Origin: Enterovibrio calviensis DSM 14347
Lineage (GTDB): Bacteria; Pseudomonadota; Gammaproteobacteria; Enterobacterales; Vibrionaceae
Reading direction: 5' to 3'
Length of the DNA: 64,000 bases
NCBI RefSeq assembly: GCF_000621165.1
Contig: NZ_JHZA01000007.1
Coordinates: 248,001-312,000 of the forward strand
Shown here: positions 17,339 to 25,537 of the stretch, piece after piece
Layout: every line of letters begins with the position of its first letter
Position numbering within the stretch: the stretch's first letter is position 1
Program-made: the position numbers and the translations under genes
Notes under the pieces: model-generated
Told to the model about the DNA's origin: nothing
What the model saw: the letters and a program-made list of their open reading frames with translations, nothing else
The model's database searches: none

Positions 17339-18776
17339 AGTTTGGCAAAACCATTTTGATGATGGCTTTCATGTCGTTGAGATAGTCACCGACAATTGAA
17401 GCCTCATCTTCAGTCAAACTCGATTGATGCTCGGTAAGCCATTTATCGAGCAGGGCTTTCGCATAAATCGCACCAGAGATATTCGCGATCGCAAGGCCTA
17501 TCCATATGTAGGGGGCGCTAAACAAAGCCCCGATAAGTGCAAAGGGTACCGAGAACAGCAAGGCTTTTACGAGCGTCAACTTCAACGAAATGATGGGCTT
17601 TTGCACGCCATTGAAGAAAGACGAGGTAATCAAGACCAAGCCAAAGGCAGGAAAAGAGAGCCCGACGATGGCGATATACAGATACCCAATCTGGATAATG
17701 TCTGCGTTGTCCGTGAACAAGCCAATAATGGGCTTTCCGAGCAGCAACAAGGCCACATAGACAACCATCCCCCAATACACGGTCATTCGACCGGACAAGG
17801 CGACGATGTTGTCCAACCTTAACGGCGATATGCGTGACTCTGACTTATTCTCCCCAAACGCGGCACCATAATTCTGCGCAACCAGTGGCGTAATAATTAC
17901 ACTTAATGCCAATATTCCCGTTAAGGCGAGTGATTCAATACGCGCGACAATACCGTAAGCAGCGACGGCATTATCACCAAAGCCCGATACAATGCGGGTG
18001 ATGATAGCAACTGAAATGGGTGTCAGGATTTGTGCTGCAACCGCGGGAATGGAAAGTGAAAGCACATTCTTAATATCTATCGATTTTACGTTACGTGGTA
18101 ACGCGATCAGTTCCTCTCGAATCAATAGCAATATCATTAAGATGAGCATGATGAACCAAGAAATCACCGTTGCCCATGCCGCACCAGAAAGCCCCATTGC
18201 GGGTATATCACCCAGACCGAAAATCAGCACATAATCCAGCACTAAGTTAATTAATCCGCCGATCCCCATGACAAGCATGGGCTTAATCATCACGCCTTTT
18301 GCCATGAGTGCTGCATTGCCTACCAACACAGCCGCTAACAATGCGAGCCCTGTATATAGCGGCAGCATGTACTCAGAAACAAGATGGGATAAACCTGCTG
18401 GTGTGCCCAGCAGTGAAAACGAGGAATGCAAAAACGTTGTACCCAATACGCCAACGAGGATGGCAACCACGCTCACTGAGATGATGGCTATGGCAATGAG
18501 AGAGGCGGCGCGTGGCGTATTGCCTTCGCCAAGCAGTTTGCCGACAGCTGCAGAAACCCCCGTAGAGAGCCCCATGAAAAGGCCGATAATGAGAATGTAA
18601 ATGGGATAGGAAAAGCTGATGGCGGTGAGTTCGTTAACACCCAGTTGTCCGATGAAGTAGGTATCGACGAGCTGAAAAAGAAACGTGAGTAGCATACCTA
18701 CCGCAGTAGGCGCTGCCATGGTGAGCAGCGCTCTGCGAATAGGCTGTGTAAGCAGTGGTGACGATGCGCTATCCAT
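17337..18776 (-). CDS. MATE-family multidrug/Na+ antiporter
   Basis: This is a 479-residue integral membrane exporter of the multidrug and toxic compound extrusion family, with about twelve hydrophobic segments. It opens with LTMAAPTAVGMLLTFLFQLVDTYFIGQLG and has the paired GxxxGxSxAVGKLLGEG region of MATE transporters. The two half-repeats are visible (ITPISVAIITRIVSGFGDNAVAAYGI in the second half). It converges on the urea operon. It is followed 15 bases upstream by the FMN reductase gene in the same direction, so the two may be cotranscribed. The substrate is unknown. Confidence 0.88.
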   Translation of the reverse strand: MDSASSPLLTQPIRRALLTMAAPTAVGMLLTFLFQLVDTYFIGQLGVNELTAISFSYPIYILIIGLFMGLSTGVSAAVGKLLGEGNTPRAASLIAIAIISVSVVAILVGVLGTTFLHSSFSLLGTPAGLSHLVSEYMLPLYTGLALLAAVLVGNAALMAKGVMIKPMLVMGIGGLINLVLDYVLIFGLGDIPAMGLSGAAWATVISWFIMLILMILLLIREELIALPRNVKSIDIKNVLSLSIPAVAAQILTPISVAIITRIVSGFGDNAVAAYGIVARIESLALTGILALSVIITPLVAQNYGAAFGENKSESRISPLRLDNIVALSGRMTVYWGMVVYVALLLLGKPIIGLFTDNADIIQIGYLYIAIVGLSFPAFGLVLITSSFFNGVQKPIISLKLTLVKALLFSVPFALIGALFSAPYIWIGLAIANISGAIYAKALLDKWLTEHQSSLTEDEASIVGDYLNDMKAIIKMVLPN

Positions 18777-18791
18777 GCATTCGTTCCCGTA

Positions 18792-19319
18792 TTATTTTGT
18801 TAGTGCATTTACCGCTTCTTGAAGCTGGGCTTTTAGTTCGTCGTTGCGCATTTTTTGCGTTTCCATGTCGAAGTTATCGAAGAAACTTGGCACAGAAAGT
18901 GAGCCTTTTACGTCTGCTGCAAAGTAAGGGGCAGAACCGACAGCACCTTGAAGCACAGAACTTGCACCGCCTGGGCCTGGTGATGTGGCAAGAAATACTA
19001 CTGGCTTGCCTTGGAACACTTTCATGTCGATGCGTGACGTCCAGTCGAACACGTTCTTGTAGGCCGCGGTGTAAGAACCGTTGTGCTCTGCAAAAGAGAT
19101 GATGACAGCATCAGCTTCGCCAATTTTTGCAAAAAATGCTTTTGCTTGCTCTGGCTGACCCAATACCGCCTCGCGGTCTGAGCTGTAGATTGGCATTTCG
19201 AAATCATTAAGATCAATCGTTTCTACTTCTGCGCCTTCAATAAGGTTTGCTGCATAAACTGCCAGTTGTTTGTTGATTGACTGAGAGCTGCTGGTTGCGC
19301 CAAATGCTAATACTTTCAT
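18792..19319 (-). CDS. NADPH-dependent FMN reductase-like flavoprotein
   Basis: The 175-residue protein has the flavodoxin-like fold of the NAD(P)H:FMN reductase/quinone reductase family. The FMN phosphate-binding segment is FGATSSSQSINKQLA near the N-terminus, and SFAEHNGSYTAAYKNVFDW is the conserved active-site stretch, where many relatives have PEYN. PVVFLATSPGPGGASSVL follows. It lies upstream of the MATE gene and divergent from a LysR regulator, which probably controls it. A role in quinone or electrophile stress is suggested by family only. Confidence 0.85.
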   Translation of the reverse strand: MKVLAFGATSSSQSINKQLAVYAANLIEGAEVETIDLNDFEMPIYSSDREAVLGQPEQAKAFFAKIGEADAVIISFAEHNGSYTAAYKNVFDWTSRIDMKVFQGKPVVFLATSPGPGGASSVLQGAVGSAPYFAADVKGSLSVPSFFDNFDMETQKMRNDELKAQLQEAVNALTK

Positions 19320-19520
19320 TGTGTTTTCCTCTAAGAATTCGTGTTGTTTTCGCCGAGTGGCGTCAGGTCATAAGCCTGTAAGTTTGTTTGACGTCTTATG
19401 TCTTGAGGTCACTATAGATATATTCCATACGAAGATTAATAGTGTTTTTGTAGAATGATTGTTTCCATATGACATGTAATTAATTATGCTAACCCATGGG
19501 TAAGGTATGAGACGTTAGAC

Positions 19521-20420
19521 ATGAATACACAATTACTTGATGGAATGGTGATATTTAGAGAAGTGATGAAGTATGGCAGTTTTACCAAAGCTGCTGATCG
19601 TACTGGGCATTCTACTTCCTATATAAGCAAGGAAATCAATAGGCTGGAAGAACGCCTAGGTGTGCGGCTTTTGCACCGAACAACTCGTTCATTGAGCCTA
19701 ACGCCGGAAGGCGAGCTTTATTATGAGCAGTGCCGACAGATCGTTCAGGACGCAGAAGAACTTGAAAACGCCATGCTGGGTCGTCAGGTTACACCAAGGG
19801 GTAACCTTAAAATAAGTTGCCCAACCAGTTTTGGCTTAACTCGTTTAGCGCCCGTTCTACGTGGCTTTTCTGAAGCGTATCCCGATATTTCTCTCAATAT
19901 AGAGCTTAATGACCGGAAAATCGATTTGGTGGCAGAAGGGTTTGATATCGCGATTCGGGCCTCACAGGCGCTCAATGACTCAAGCTTGATCAGCCGAAAA
20001 ATACACTCGTCACACGCAGCTACGATTGCAACGCCTGCGTATCTTGAAAAGCATGGGTTTCCGACACACCCTAAAGATCTCGTTAATCATAAAGTCATCA
20101 GCTACAGCAATATCCCTTCTTATAACACATGGCGCTATAAAGACCATGACGGTAGCGCGATAGATGTTGAACTGCAGAGTTTTGTCGTCAGCAACAGTTC
20201 GCAGTTGGAGCTGTTATTGTGCCTCTCTGGTGAAGGTATAACGCGAATGCCGCTGTTTAACTTGAATGGGGAATTGGACTCGGGAGAATTAGTGGAGTTG
20301 TTCAGTGATTTTCCGCGAACTAATATCGATGTCTTTATTGTTTACCCAAGTCGTAAACATATGTCTTCAAAGGTACGCTGCTTTATCGATTTTCTTATCG
20401 AGGCCATGGAAGTGGAGTAA
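19521..20420 (+). CDS. LysR-family transcriptional regulator (CrgA/AaeR-like)
   Basis: The 299-residue protein has an N-terminal winged helix (FREVMKYGSFTKAADRTGHS, then ISKEINRLEERLGVRLLHRT) and a C-terminal effector-binding domain. The TLSL-type spacing and the APVLRGFSEAYPDISLNIELND block place it in the subgroup represented by CrgA, AaeR and similar regulators. It diverges from the FMN reductase gene across about 200 bases, the normal arrangement for a LysR regulator and its target. The effector is unknown. Confidence 0.9.
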   Translation: MNTQLLDGMVIFREVMKYGSFTKAADRTGHSTSYISKEINRLEERLGVRLLHRTTRSLSLTPEGELYYEQCRQIVQDAEELENAMLGRQVTPRGNLKISCPTSFGLTRLAPVLRGFSEAYPDISLNIELNDRKIDLVAEGFDIAIRASQALNDSSLISRKIHSSHAATIATPAYLEKHGFPTHPKDLVNHKVISYSNIPSYNTWRYKDHDGSAIDVELQSFVVSNSSQLELLLCLSGEGITRMPLFNLNGELDSGELVELFSDFPRTNIDVFIVYPSRKHMSSKVRCFIDFLIEAMEVE

Positions 20421-20448
20421 GTATTCTTGTGTAGCGCCGACGGTGAAA

Positions 20449-20469
20449 AAAGCCCCTGCATGGGGCTTT
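20449..20469. terminator. Bidirectional terminator
   Basis: AAAGCCCC (20449-20456) and GGGGCTTT (20462-20469) form an eight-pair stem with a five-base loop. It is flanked by A and T runs between the convergent LysR and TDT genes. Confidence 0.85.
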
Positions 20470-20479
20470 CGTATTTTTG

Positions 20480-21430
20480 TTACTTGCCAAAGCCGTAATG
20501 TCGAACGTAGCCAAAACTGACCCAACTGACGAGCAAGGTGGCTACCGTCAATTCGACCAGACCCAAGCGTTCCAACCACGACCAATGCGGGAAATCTGTC
20601 CCAAGCCAAAGCGTTAATCGTTCCATGGCCACGGCGCTAATCACCGAAGGGAAGGTTAATGCCGCTAAGGTGGGCTGGAAGGGCTCTCGCAGCAAATCGA
20701 AATAGCATAGGTAAACAAACAAGGTCATCATGATACCCACGCCAGCAAGTGCGCCTGCCAGCACAGGGTCGGGGTTAGTCATATTCACTAGGTACGCGGT
20801 CAATGCGAGATTGACGGGCGCTGCCATGATCGCGAGAACAGGACGCGAGTTTCTTGGCAAGCTGTCTAAGAAACACAAGCGATACAATACAAACGGCAAC
20901 ATGCAGAAATACGCACCGATGCAGATATGTGCAACCAGTTCAGATTCGTCTCCAAACCCGAGCTTAGGCCCGGCAAGCGTGCTGCTTATCAATCCTACAG
21001 GGTAGAGAAACCAACTGGGGTAGATATGGCACTTCTCAAAGGATTTGAATTGGTGATAGAAGAAGTAGCACATCATGAATATGTGCATCACCACCGCGGG
21101 ATACCAAATGTACATTGCCGCACGAACGCTGATATCGCTGAGGAAATCAGCCATCAGTAACAATGACATGGTCATTGGTGCCATGAGACTGCCATATAGC
21201 GGGTCACGAAGATCTTGGAAGAAGCGCTTAGGTTCAAATGCGTACTTTAACCACACGCCACCAATCAGAAGTATGCCGACTGCGGATAGTAAAGGCCGAG
21301 ATATGTCACCGGTGAATGGATGATAGAGAGACCATGCAACGCCTAGCCCAAAGTACGCCATAGCCAGAGAAGCTTGAGCTGTTGGGATGAATCGAAATGG
21401 GGAACGGAAAGCTGTCAATCTGTCATCCAT
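20480..21430 (-). CDS. TDT-family transporter (TehA/SLAC1-like)
   Basis: This 316-residue membrane protein has ten hydrophobic helices in the pattern of the tellurite-resistance/dicarboxylate transporter family, which includes TehA and plant SLAC1 anion channels. It opens with RFIPTAQASLAMAYFGLGVAW, comparable to the PAxFGMxLGxxGLGxAW opening of TehA. Family members move anions such as malate, sulfite or nitrate. The substrate here cannot be read from the sequence, and tellurite resistance should not be assumed. Confidence 0.8.
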   Translation of the reverse strand: MDDRLTAFRSPFRFIPTAQASLAMAYFGLGVAWSLYHPFTGDISRPLLSAVGILLIGGVWLKYAFEPKRFFQDLRDPLYGSLMAPMTMSLLLMADFLSDISVRAAMYIWYPAVVMHIFMMCYFFYHQFKSFEKCHIYPSWFLYPVGLISSTLAGPKLGFGDESELVAHICIGAYFCMLPFVLYRLCFLDSLPRNSRPVLAIMAAPVNLALTAYLVNMTNPDPVLAGALAGVGIMMTLFVYLCYFDLLREPFQPTLAALTFPSVISAVAMERLTLWLGTDFPHWSWLERLGLVELTVATLLVSWVSFGYVRHYGFGK

Positions 21431-22010
21431 GGAATCGAATTAGCGCGGCTGAATAGGAGCGTATTATACGCAGACAACATCAGATTGTGATGAGGTGAAT
21501 ATAATTTCTTTTTGTTTTTATATGGCTAGGGACAAGCGCGGAAAAATCACAGTCAGTCACCGGCTGTTTTGAGTAGACCATATTGGCTTTTAAAGCATAA
21601 TCCCTGCCGACTATTGGTGATCAATCTATCAAAAAACTGATTTCTGAAACCGGATCACAATCATAGAAATGTGACATGGCAGGTCTTGTAGGTTTTCATA
21701 TACTCAAATTGCAACCAAAACATGACTGACGAATGAGGATGAGCTCCAAGCTCGGCGTGCCAGCCAATTCCATGTACACATAGACACATTTTGATAGCAA
21801 AATACTGGCACTGATACTGGGTTGCACAACAATTTGGACTGTTACATCGGCGTAGGAAATACGCATCGTAAGTGAACGTAAGACCTTACTTTCCAAAGAA
21901 CCCATGCAATGAAACGCACGAGGTAAGGAAGCTCAACGTAGTGAGCAATGTAGGGCAAGTAAACTTTAGAACACCACACAGTATTCGATTTTCAACTTTT
22001 AGAGCTAACA
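21431..22010. other. Long spacer without a recognised gene
   Basis: About 580 bases separate the TDT gene start from the terminator behind the S4-domain gene. I find no convincing coding frame: the 69-codon minus-strand frame at 21696-21905 has no ribosome site and no coding character. The stretch 21836-21960 contains short local stems, such as GCGTA..TACGC at 21850-21864 and GTAAG..CTTAC near 21870-21890. A structured RNA ending at the 22011-22037 terminator is therefore possible but unproven. Confidence 0.4.
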
Positions 22011-22037
22011 AAAAAGCCACCGCTTAGGTGGCTTTTT
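22011..22037. terminator. Strong stem-loop terminator
   Basis: AAAAAGCCACC and GGTGGCTTTTT form an eleven-pair stem around GCTTA. It lies 77 bases beyond the stop of the minus-strand S4-domain gene and works in both orientations. It would also end any plus-strand transcript from the preceding spacer. Confidence 0.85.
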
Positions 22038-22113
22038 CATTTGTTATGACCGTCTCATCAAAAGCGGCGCACAGACTATTTCAATAGTCTGACTGTTAAG
22101 CTGCTAGCGTCAA

Positions 22114-22638
22114 TCAGAAAGAAAGCGGCTTGCGTCCAGTAGCGGTATCACTTTTTGAGTTGTCCGTTGCTGACTTGCCTTGCTTTGGTCTTTCAATTTT
22201 TGGCGTCTTGTTCAGTTTTTCATCCGCACTTTTACTTAGCTTGGGTGACGCTTTTTGCGGCTCGGGCTTTTTAGGCTCAGGCTTTTTAGCAGCGGTGCTA
22301 GACGCTGGCTTCTGTTGTGGGGCTTTCTTCTGAGCGCGAGCATTTTCTTTTTTAGGTTTTACTGGTTTTGCTTGGCGAGGTTCAACAGCTGTTGGTGGCG
22401 CATCACATAGCAAAACGTAGAATTCTTCATTGAACTGAATAACATCTCCGTCATGAATTTTACGACGTTTACGAGTTTCAATTTCACCGTTCACCGCCAC
22501 ATAGCCCTCGACGATAGCCATCTTCGCTTCACCGCCGCCACTAACCGCGTTAGCGATCTTTAGTACCTTATAAAGTTCGACAGGGTGGGCGGATACTTCG
22601 ATGCCAATGGCTTCTACTTCAATTTCTTCATGCGACAT
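22114..22638 (-). CDS. S4 RNA-binding domain protein with long basic tail
   Basis: The first 80 residues form an S4-like RNA-binding domain of the YbcJ type: VELYKVLKIANAVSGGGEAKMAIVEGYV and VNGEIETRKRRKIHDGDVIQF. The remaining 95 residues are low-complexity Lys/Pro/Ala/Gln (KPEPKKPEPQKASPK), clearly disordered and basic. I start it at the ATG at 22638; a GTG at 22647 is possible. YbcJ proteins are usually about 70-80 residues, so this one carries an unusual tail that could bind RNA or ribosomes non-specifically. Its function is unknown. Confidence 0.8.
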   Translation of the reverse strand: MSHEEIEVEAIGIEVSAHPVELYKVLKIANAVSGGGEAKMAIVEGYVAVNGEIETRKRRKIHDGDVIQFNEEFYVLLCDAPPTAVEPRQAKPVKPKKENARAQKKAPQQKPASSTAAKKPEPKKPEPQKASPKLSKSADEKLNKTPKIERPKQGKSATDNSKSDTATGRKPLSF

Positions 22639-22735
22639 GATAGTCACTCTCTTATGGCTGATGTGCGGAGTGTAGCTGAACTCCGTCTAAGATAGCAGTA
22701 CGAAATGCGGTTTTGGCTATGACAAGGGGTCATTG

Positions 22736-22812
22736 TACCCAAGCAACCCTAAGATGTTGGTTTTCAGAGACCATCAGAGCGCTGAATCCTGCATCTTAGG
22801 GTTACTTGGGTA
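22736..22812. repeat. Dispersed palindromic repeat, copy A
   Basis: A 21-base arm (TACCCAAGCAACCCTAAGATG, 22736-22756 without the last base being essential) is repeated inverted at 22792-22812 with one mismatch, enclosing 35 bases. The same design recurs at 28579-28704 and as a half copy near 55724-55765, so this is a family of dispersed repeats common in Vibrionaceae spacers. Confidence 0.75.
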
Positions 22813-23175
22813 TAAGTCTGTCAAATCTCTGTAATTTAAGGAACATTAAACTGAACTGTGACTTGGGCGGCATGTATTGGGGCTGATTCACTTGAAAAGT
22901 GCAAGTGATTGTAATAAATATATAGATATCGTGACGATGTAGGGAATTTTATTCATTTTCCCCTGTCATATCATTAGCTTCTTTAAACACATATGAGTTT
23001 ATGCACCACTCTAACAGAAGCGCTCCTCTAAAATCATGAGGGGGATACGCCAGTCAATGGCATTGTGTTTAGACGAAGTGTTTTTAATATCTATCAGGTC
23101 GTTAATTGAGCTTACTGCCTAAAAACAGTATGGGTGTTTCTCTTTAAACCTGAGCTAATAATAAGGGTGTTTATT

Positions 23176-23253
23176 ATGACTAATAAAACCAGACGCCTGT
23201 GGTTCTACCATCAAAGTAAATCGCAAGATTCGCGTCCTTTGAAAATGCGCTAA
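23176..23253 (+). CDS. Possible 25-residue small protein
   Basis: An ATG at 23176 preceded by AAGGGTG opens a 25-codon frame, MTNKTRRLWFYHQSKSQDSR and five more residues ending KMR. The product would be strongly basic with a WFYH core. A perfect 13-pair inverted repeat follows 13 bases after the stop, a terminator-like arrangement that supports a short dedicated transcript. I know no family for it; it could be a small protein, a leader peptide or chance. Confidence 0.4.
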   Translation: MTNKTRRLWFYHQSKSQDSRPLKMR

Positions 23254-23265
23254 GCGCAGCAAGAT

Positions 23266-23293
23266 CCAGAAACGTCATTTATGACGTTTCTGG
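23266..23293. terminator. Perfect 13-pair inverted repeat
   Basis: CCAGAAACGTCAT (23266-23278) and ATGACGTTTCTGG (23281-23293) are exact complements around TT. Only a short T-poor stretch follows, so it is either a terminator of the small upstream ORF or an RNA-processing or protein-binding palindrome. Confidence 0.55.
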
Positions 23294-23597
23294 TTATAAT
23301 CCCTTAAATCCAACTCGACCTGTTTTTCATTCCTCTATATATACCTGCTAGTACATTCTCTGTTCTCTATCCAGATCTTCTGTTTTTGGCCTGTTGCCAT
23401 TTGCTATCTGACTGCTTCCTACATATTTCGAATTTTTTTGGGGCAACTGTCAGAAAATCATACTTAAATTCAGTTTGTTGATTCGCTTGTGGCTACACTT
23501 TAACCAAAGCTTTCTTATCGAGTTTGGTGGTTAGAAGCCAACTCTTATTTCAAATTGACACGATGAAGTTGCCAACACGGATGTCGGGGGAATAACA
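23294..23597. other. Pyrimidine-rich spacer, no gene seen
   Basis: The 300 bases between the inverted repeat and the next gene are rich in T and C on the plus strand. They show no start codon with an open frame of note, no clear stem-loop and no promoter I can name. They presumably contain the promoter for the gene at 23598. Confidence 0.4.
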
Positions 23598-23897
23598 ATG
23601 AATGTATTGTCTTGGGAAAATGTTTCCAAATTAGCTGGAAGTACGGTTCAGCTGATCGACGGTGCAGAAAATGAATACGATGTTTTGGTAGAATCCGTGC
23701 AGGAAGAAGCCGGAAACCAAACAACCATTGACGGTCGACTGGTTGAACATTACACCATGGTGCTTGTCGGTCCGGAGGACGCAGAATTCCCACAGGGAAA
23801 TTATCTGATCTCGCATCCTTCAATGGGGCAACAAATTCTATATATGCTGGTGGCGGGTGACAATCGATACACCATTGTCATCAATACTGAAGCATAG
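23598..23897 (+). CDS. Small DUF6916-like protein
   Basis: The 99-residue protein has no signal peptide and appears to be an all-beta domain: LAGSTVQLIDGA, HYTMVLVGPEDAEFPQGNYLISHPSMG, then ILYMLVAGDNRYTIVINTE. This pattern (phe/tyr-X-leu-X-leu-X-GP, a Gly/His loop and a closing beta strand) resembles the uncharacterised DUF6916 group, but I cannot confirm it without a profile search. GGGGGAA precedes the ATG. It stands alone upstream of modA and is separated from it by a 170-base spacer. Confidence 0.65.
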   Translation: MNVLSWENVSKLAGSTVQLIDGAENEYDVLVESVQEEAGNQTTIDGRLVEHYTMVLVGPEDAEFPQGNYLISHPSMGQQILYMLVAGDNRYTIVINTEA

Positions 23898-24067
23898 TGA
23901 TACAAAACGAAGCGACGCTGTCGGCCACGCAGTAAAGATTATGTCGAATTTGCGTTGCGTTGTTTGCTTTATCAGCAGGCCGACCAATTCTTCATGGTTT
24001 GAATACGTGTCTCACTAAAATACTTGTTATGATAACGCCTTTCTGTCGCGTACCAGTTAGGGGTCGT

Positions 24068-24841
24068 ATGCAACGTATCTTTCTGTTTTTGTTCATCACA
24101 GCCTCTCTGTTCCCCCAAGTTTCTTCCGCTGAAGAGAGAGTTCTCGTGTTTGCAGCGTCATCAATGACAACCGCATTGAATGAGATCGCGCAAACCTATG
24201 AACAAGAAACTGACCAAGCAATTACTATCTCTTACGCCTCATCTTCGGCGTTAGCCCGTCAGCTTGCGTATGGAGCACCTGCAGATATCTATATCTCAGC
24301 GAATGAGAAATGGATGGAATATGCGGTGTCTGAATCGGCAATTGATCCCGAAACCGTCTCACCGTGGGTTGAAAATGAGTTGGTGGTCATTGCCCATCAC
24401 GATCTGGTTGGTGGGGTGGCGTTAACCGCCGATGCTATCAATACAGCGATAGGAAATAGTCGTATCGCTATTTCAGATCCTAACCATGTGCCAGCAGGGA
24501 TTTACGCTAAACAGGCCCTGTTATCGTTAGGATTATGGCGTGTCATTGAAGATAAGCTCGCGCTATCTAACAGCGTTCGCGCAACACTTGCGCTAGTTGA
24601 GCGAGGAGAAGCGCCGCTCGGTGTGGTTTACCTTTCTGACGCTCTTGCGTCTTCATCCGTCAGCGTAGTGGCAGATATTCCCAGCGACACGCATACCGCG
24701 ATTGTTTTCCCTAAAGCGATGACACCCAATACATCTGTCAAAGCCCAACGCTTTTTTGCGTATTTAGATTCGCAAAAAGCCCAATCAATTTTGCAGGATA
24801 ACGGTTTCGTCGTTATCCATTCATCACAAGAGCAACTGTAA
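24068..24841 (+). CDS. modA: Molybdate ABC transporter, periplasmic binding protein
   Basis: ModA binds molybdate (and tungstate) in the periplasm. I start it at the ATG at 24068, preceded by AGGGG, which gives a 257-residue protein with a signal peptide (MQRIFLFLFITASLFPQVSSA). The mature start VLVFAASSMTTALNEIAQTYEQ is diagnostic of ModA, and the serine pair in AASSM binds the oxyanion. SNPNHVPAG-type and VRATLALVERGEAPLGVVYLSDA blocks follow. It is the first gene of modABC, four bases before modB. The molybdoenzyme genes at 31-35 kb are a likely client. Confidence 0.93.
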   Translation: MQRIFLFLFITASLFPQVSSAEERVLVFAASSMTTALNEIAQTYEQETDQAITISYASSSALARQLAYGAPADIYISANEKWMEYAVSESAIDPETVSPWVENELVVIAHHDLVGGVALTADAINTAIGNSRIAISDPNHVPAGIYAKQALLSLGLWRVIEDKLALSNSVRATLALVERGEAPLGVVYLSDALASSSVSVVADIPSDTHTAIVFPKAMTPNTSVKAQRFFAYLDSQKAQSILQDNGFVVIHSSQEQL

Positions 24842-24844
24842 AAT

Positions 24845-25537
24845 ATGCTATTAACACCCATAGAGTGGGAAGCGCTGCAACTTAGTCTGAAAATCTCCTT
24901 GGTGGCCGTGGCTGCAAGCTTACCTTTAGGTATTGCGATGGCTTGGGTGCTCGCCAGAAAGCAGTTCGCGGGAAAATCCATTGTGGATGGAATGATTCAT
25001 CTTCCTCTTGTTTTACCGCCTGTGGTTATCGGCTACTTATTATTGATTGTGATGGGCCGAAGAGGTGCAGTGGGTCAGTGGCTGTATGAAACATTTGGTG
25101 TTTCATTCTCGTTTAGTTGGAAAGGCGCCGCTTTGGCTTCTGCGGTCGTGGCATTTCCTCTGCTGGTTAGAGCCATTCGTTTGTCATTGGAGCTTGTCGA
25201 TCAGAAACTCGAGCAAGCCGCTCGCACCTTAGGCGCTTCTCCTTGGCGCGTATTTTTTACCATCACATTGCCATTGATCATGCCGGGGATTTTATCGGGG
25301 CTGGTATTGGCGTTTGCTCGTAGTTTGGGAGAGTTTGGTGCAACGATCACCTTTGTCTCAAACATTCCGGGAGAAACGCAGACCATTCCATTGGCAATGT
25401 TTGCTTTTATTGAAACCCCAGGGGCAGAACAGAGTGTAGCGCGGCTCTGCGTTCTATCCATTGTCATCGCTTTGATGTCGCTTCTTGGGTCAGAGTGGCT
25501 CAGTCGCCGAATGAAGCGAAGGATGGGCATGCAATGA
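24845..25537 (+). CDS. modB: Molybdate ABC transporter, permease
   Basis: ModB is the homodimeric inner-membrane channel of the molybdate importer. The 230-residue protein has five or six membrane helices and opens with LTPIEWEALQLSLKISLVAV. It has the conserved HLPLVLPPVVIGYLLL motif and the coupling EAA loop EQAARTLGASPWRVFFTITLPL. Its stop overlaps the modC start (ATGA). Confidence 0.95.
   Translation: MLLTPIEWEALQLSLKISLVAVAASLPLGIAMAWVLARKQFAGKSIVDGMIHLPLVLPPVVIGYLLLIVMGRRGAVGQWLYETFGVSFSFSWKGAALASAVVAFPLLVRAIRLSLELVDQKLEQAARTLGASPWRVFFTITLPLIMPGILSGLVLAFARSLGEFGATITFVSNIPGETQTIPLAMFAFIETPGAEQSVARLCVLSIVIALMSLLGSEWLSRRMKRRMGMQ

Noticed and set aside
21696-21905. 69-codon minus-strand frame in a spacer
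   Set aside because: It has no ribosome site, unusual composition for a gene and no known motif.
21431-22010. CsrB-type regulatory RNA
   Set aside because: I counted only about five GGA motifs, far fewer than the many repeated GGA loops of CsrB or CsrC.
23960-24067. ModE operator before modA
   Set aside because: A GTTAT/ATAAC palindrome is present but lacks the spaced half-sites of a ModE box, and no modE gene is in view.
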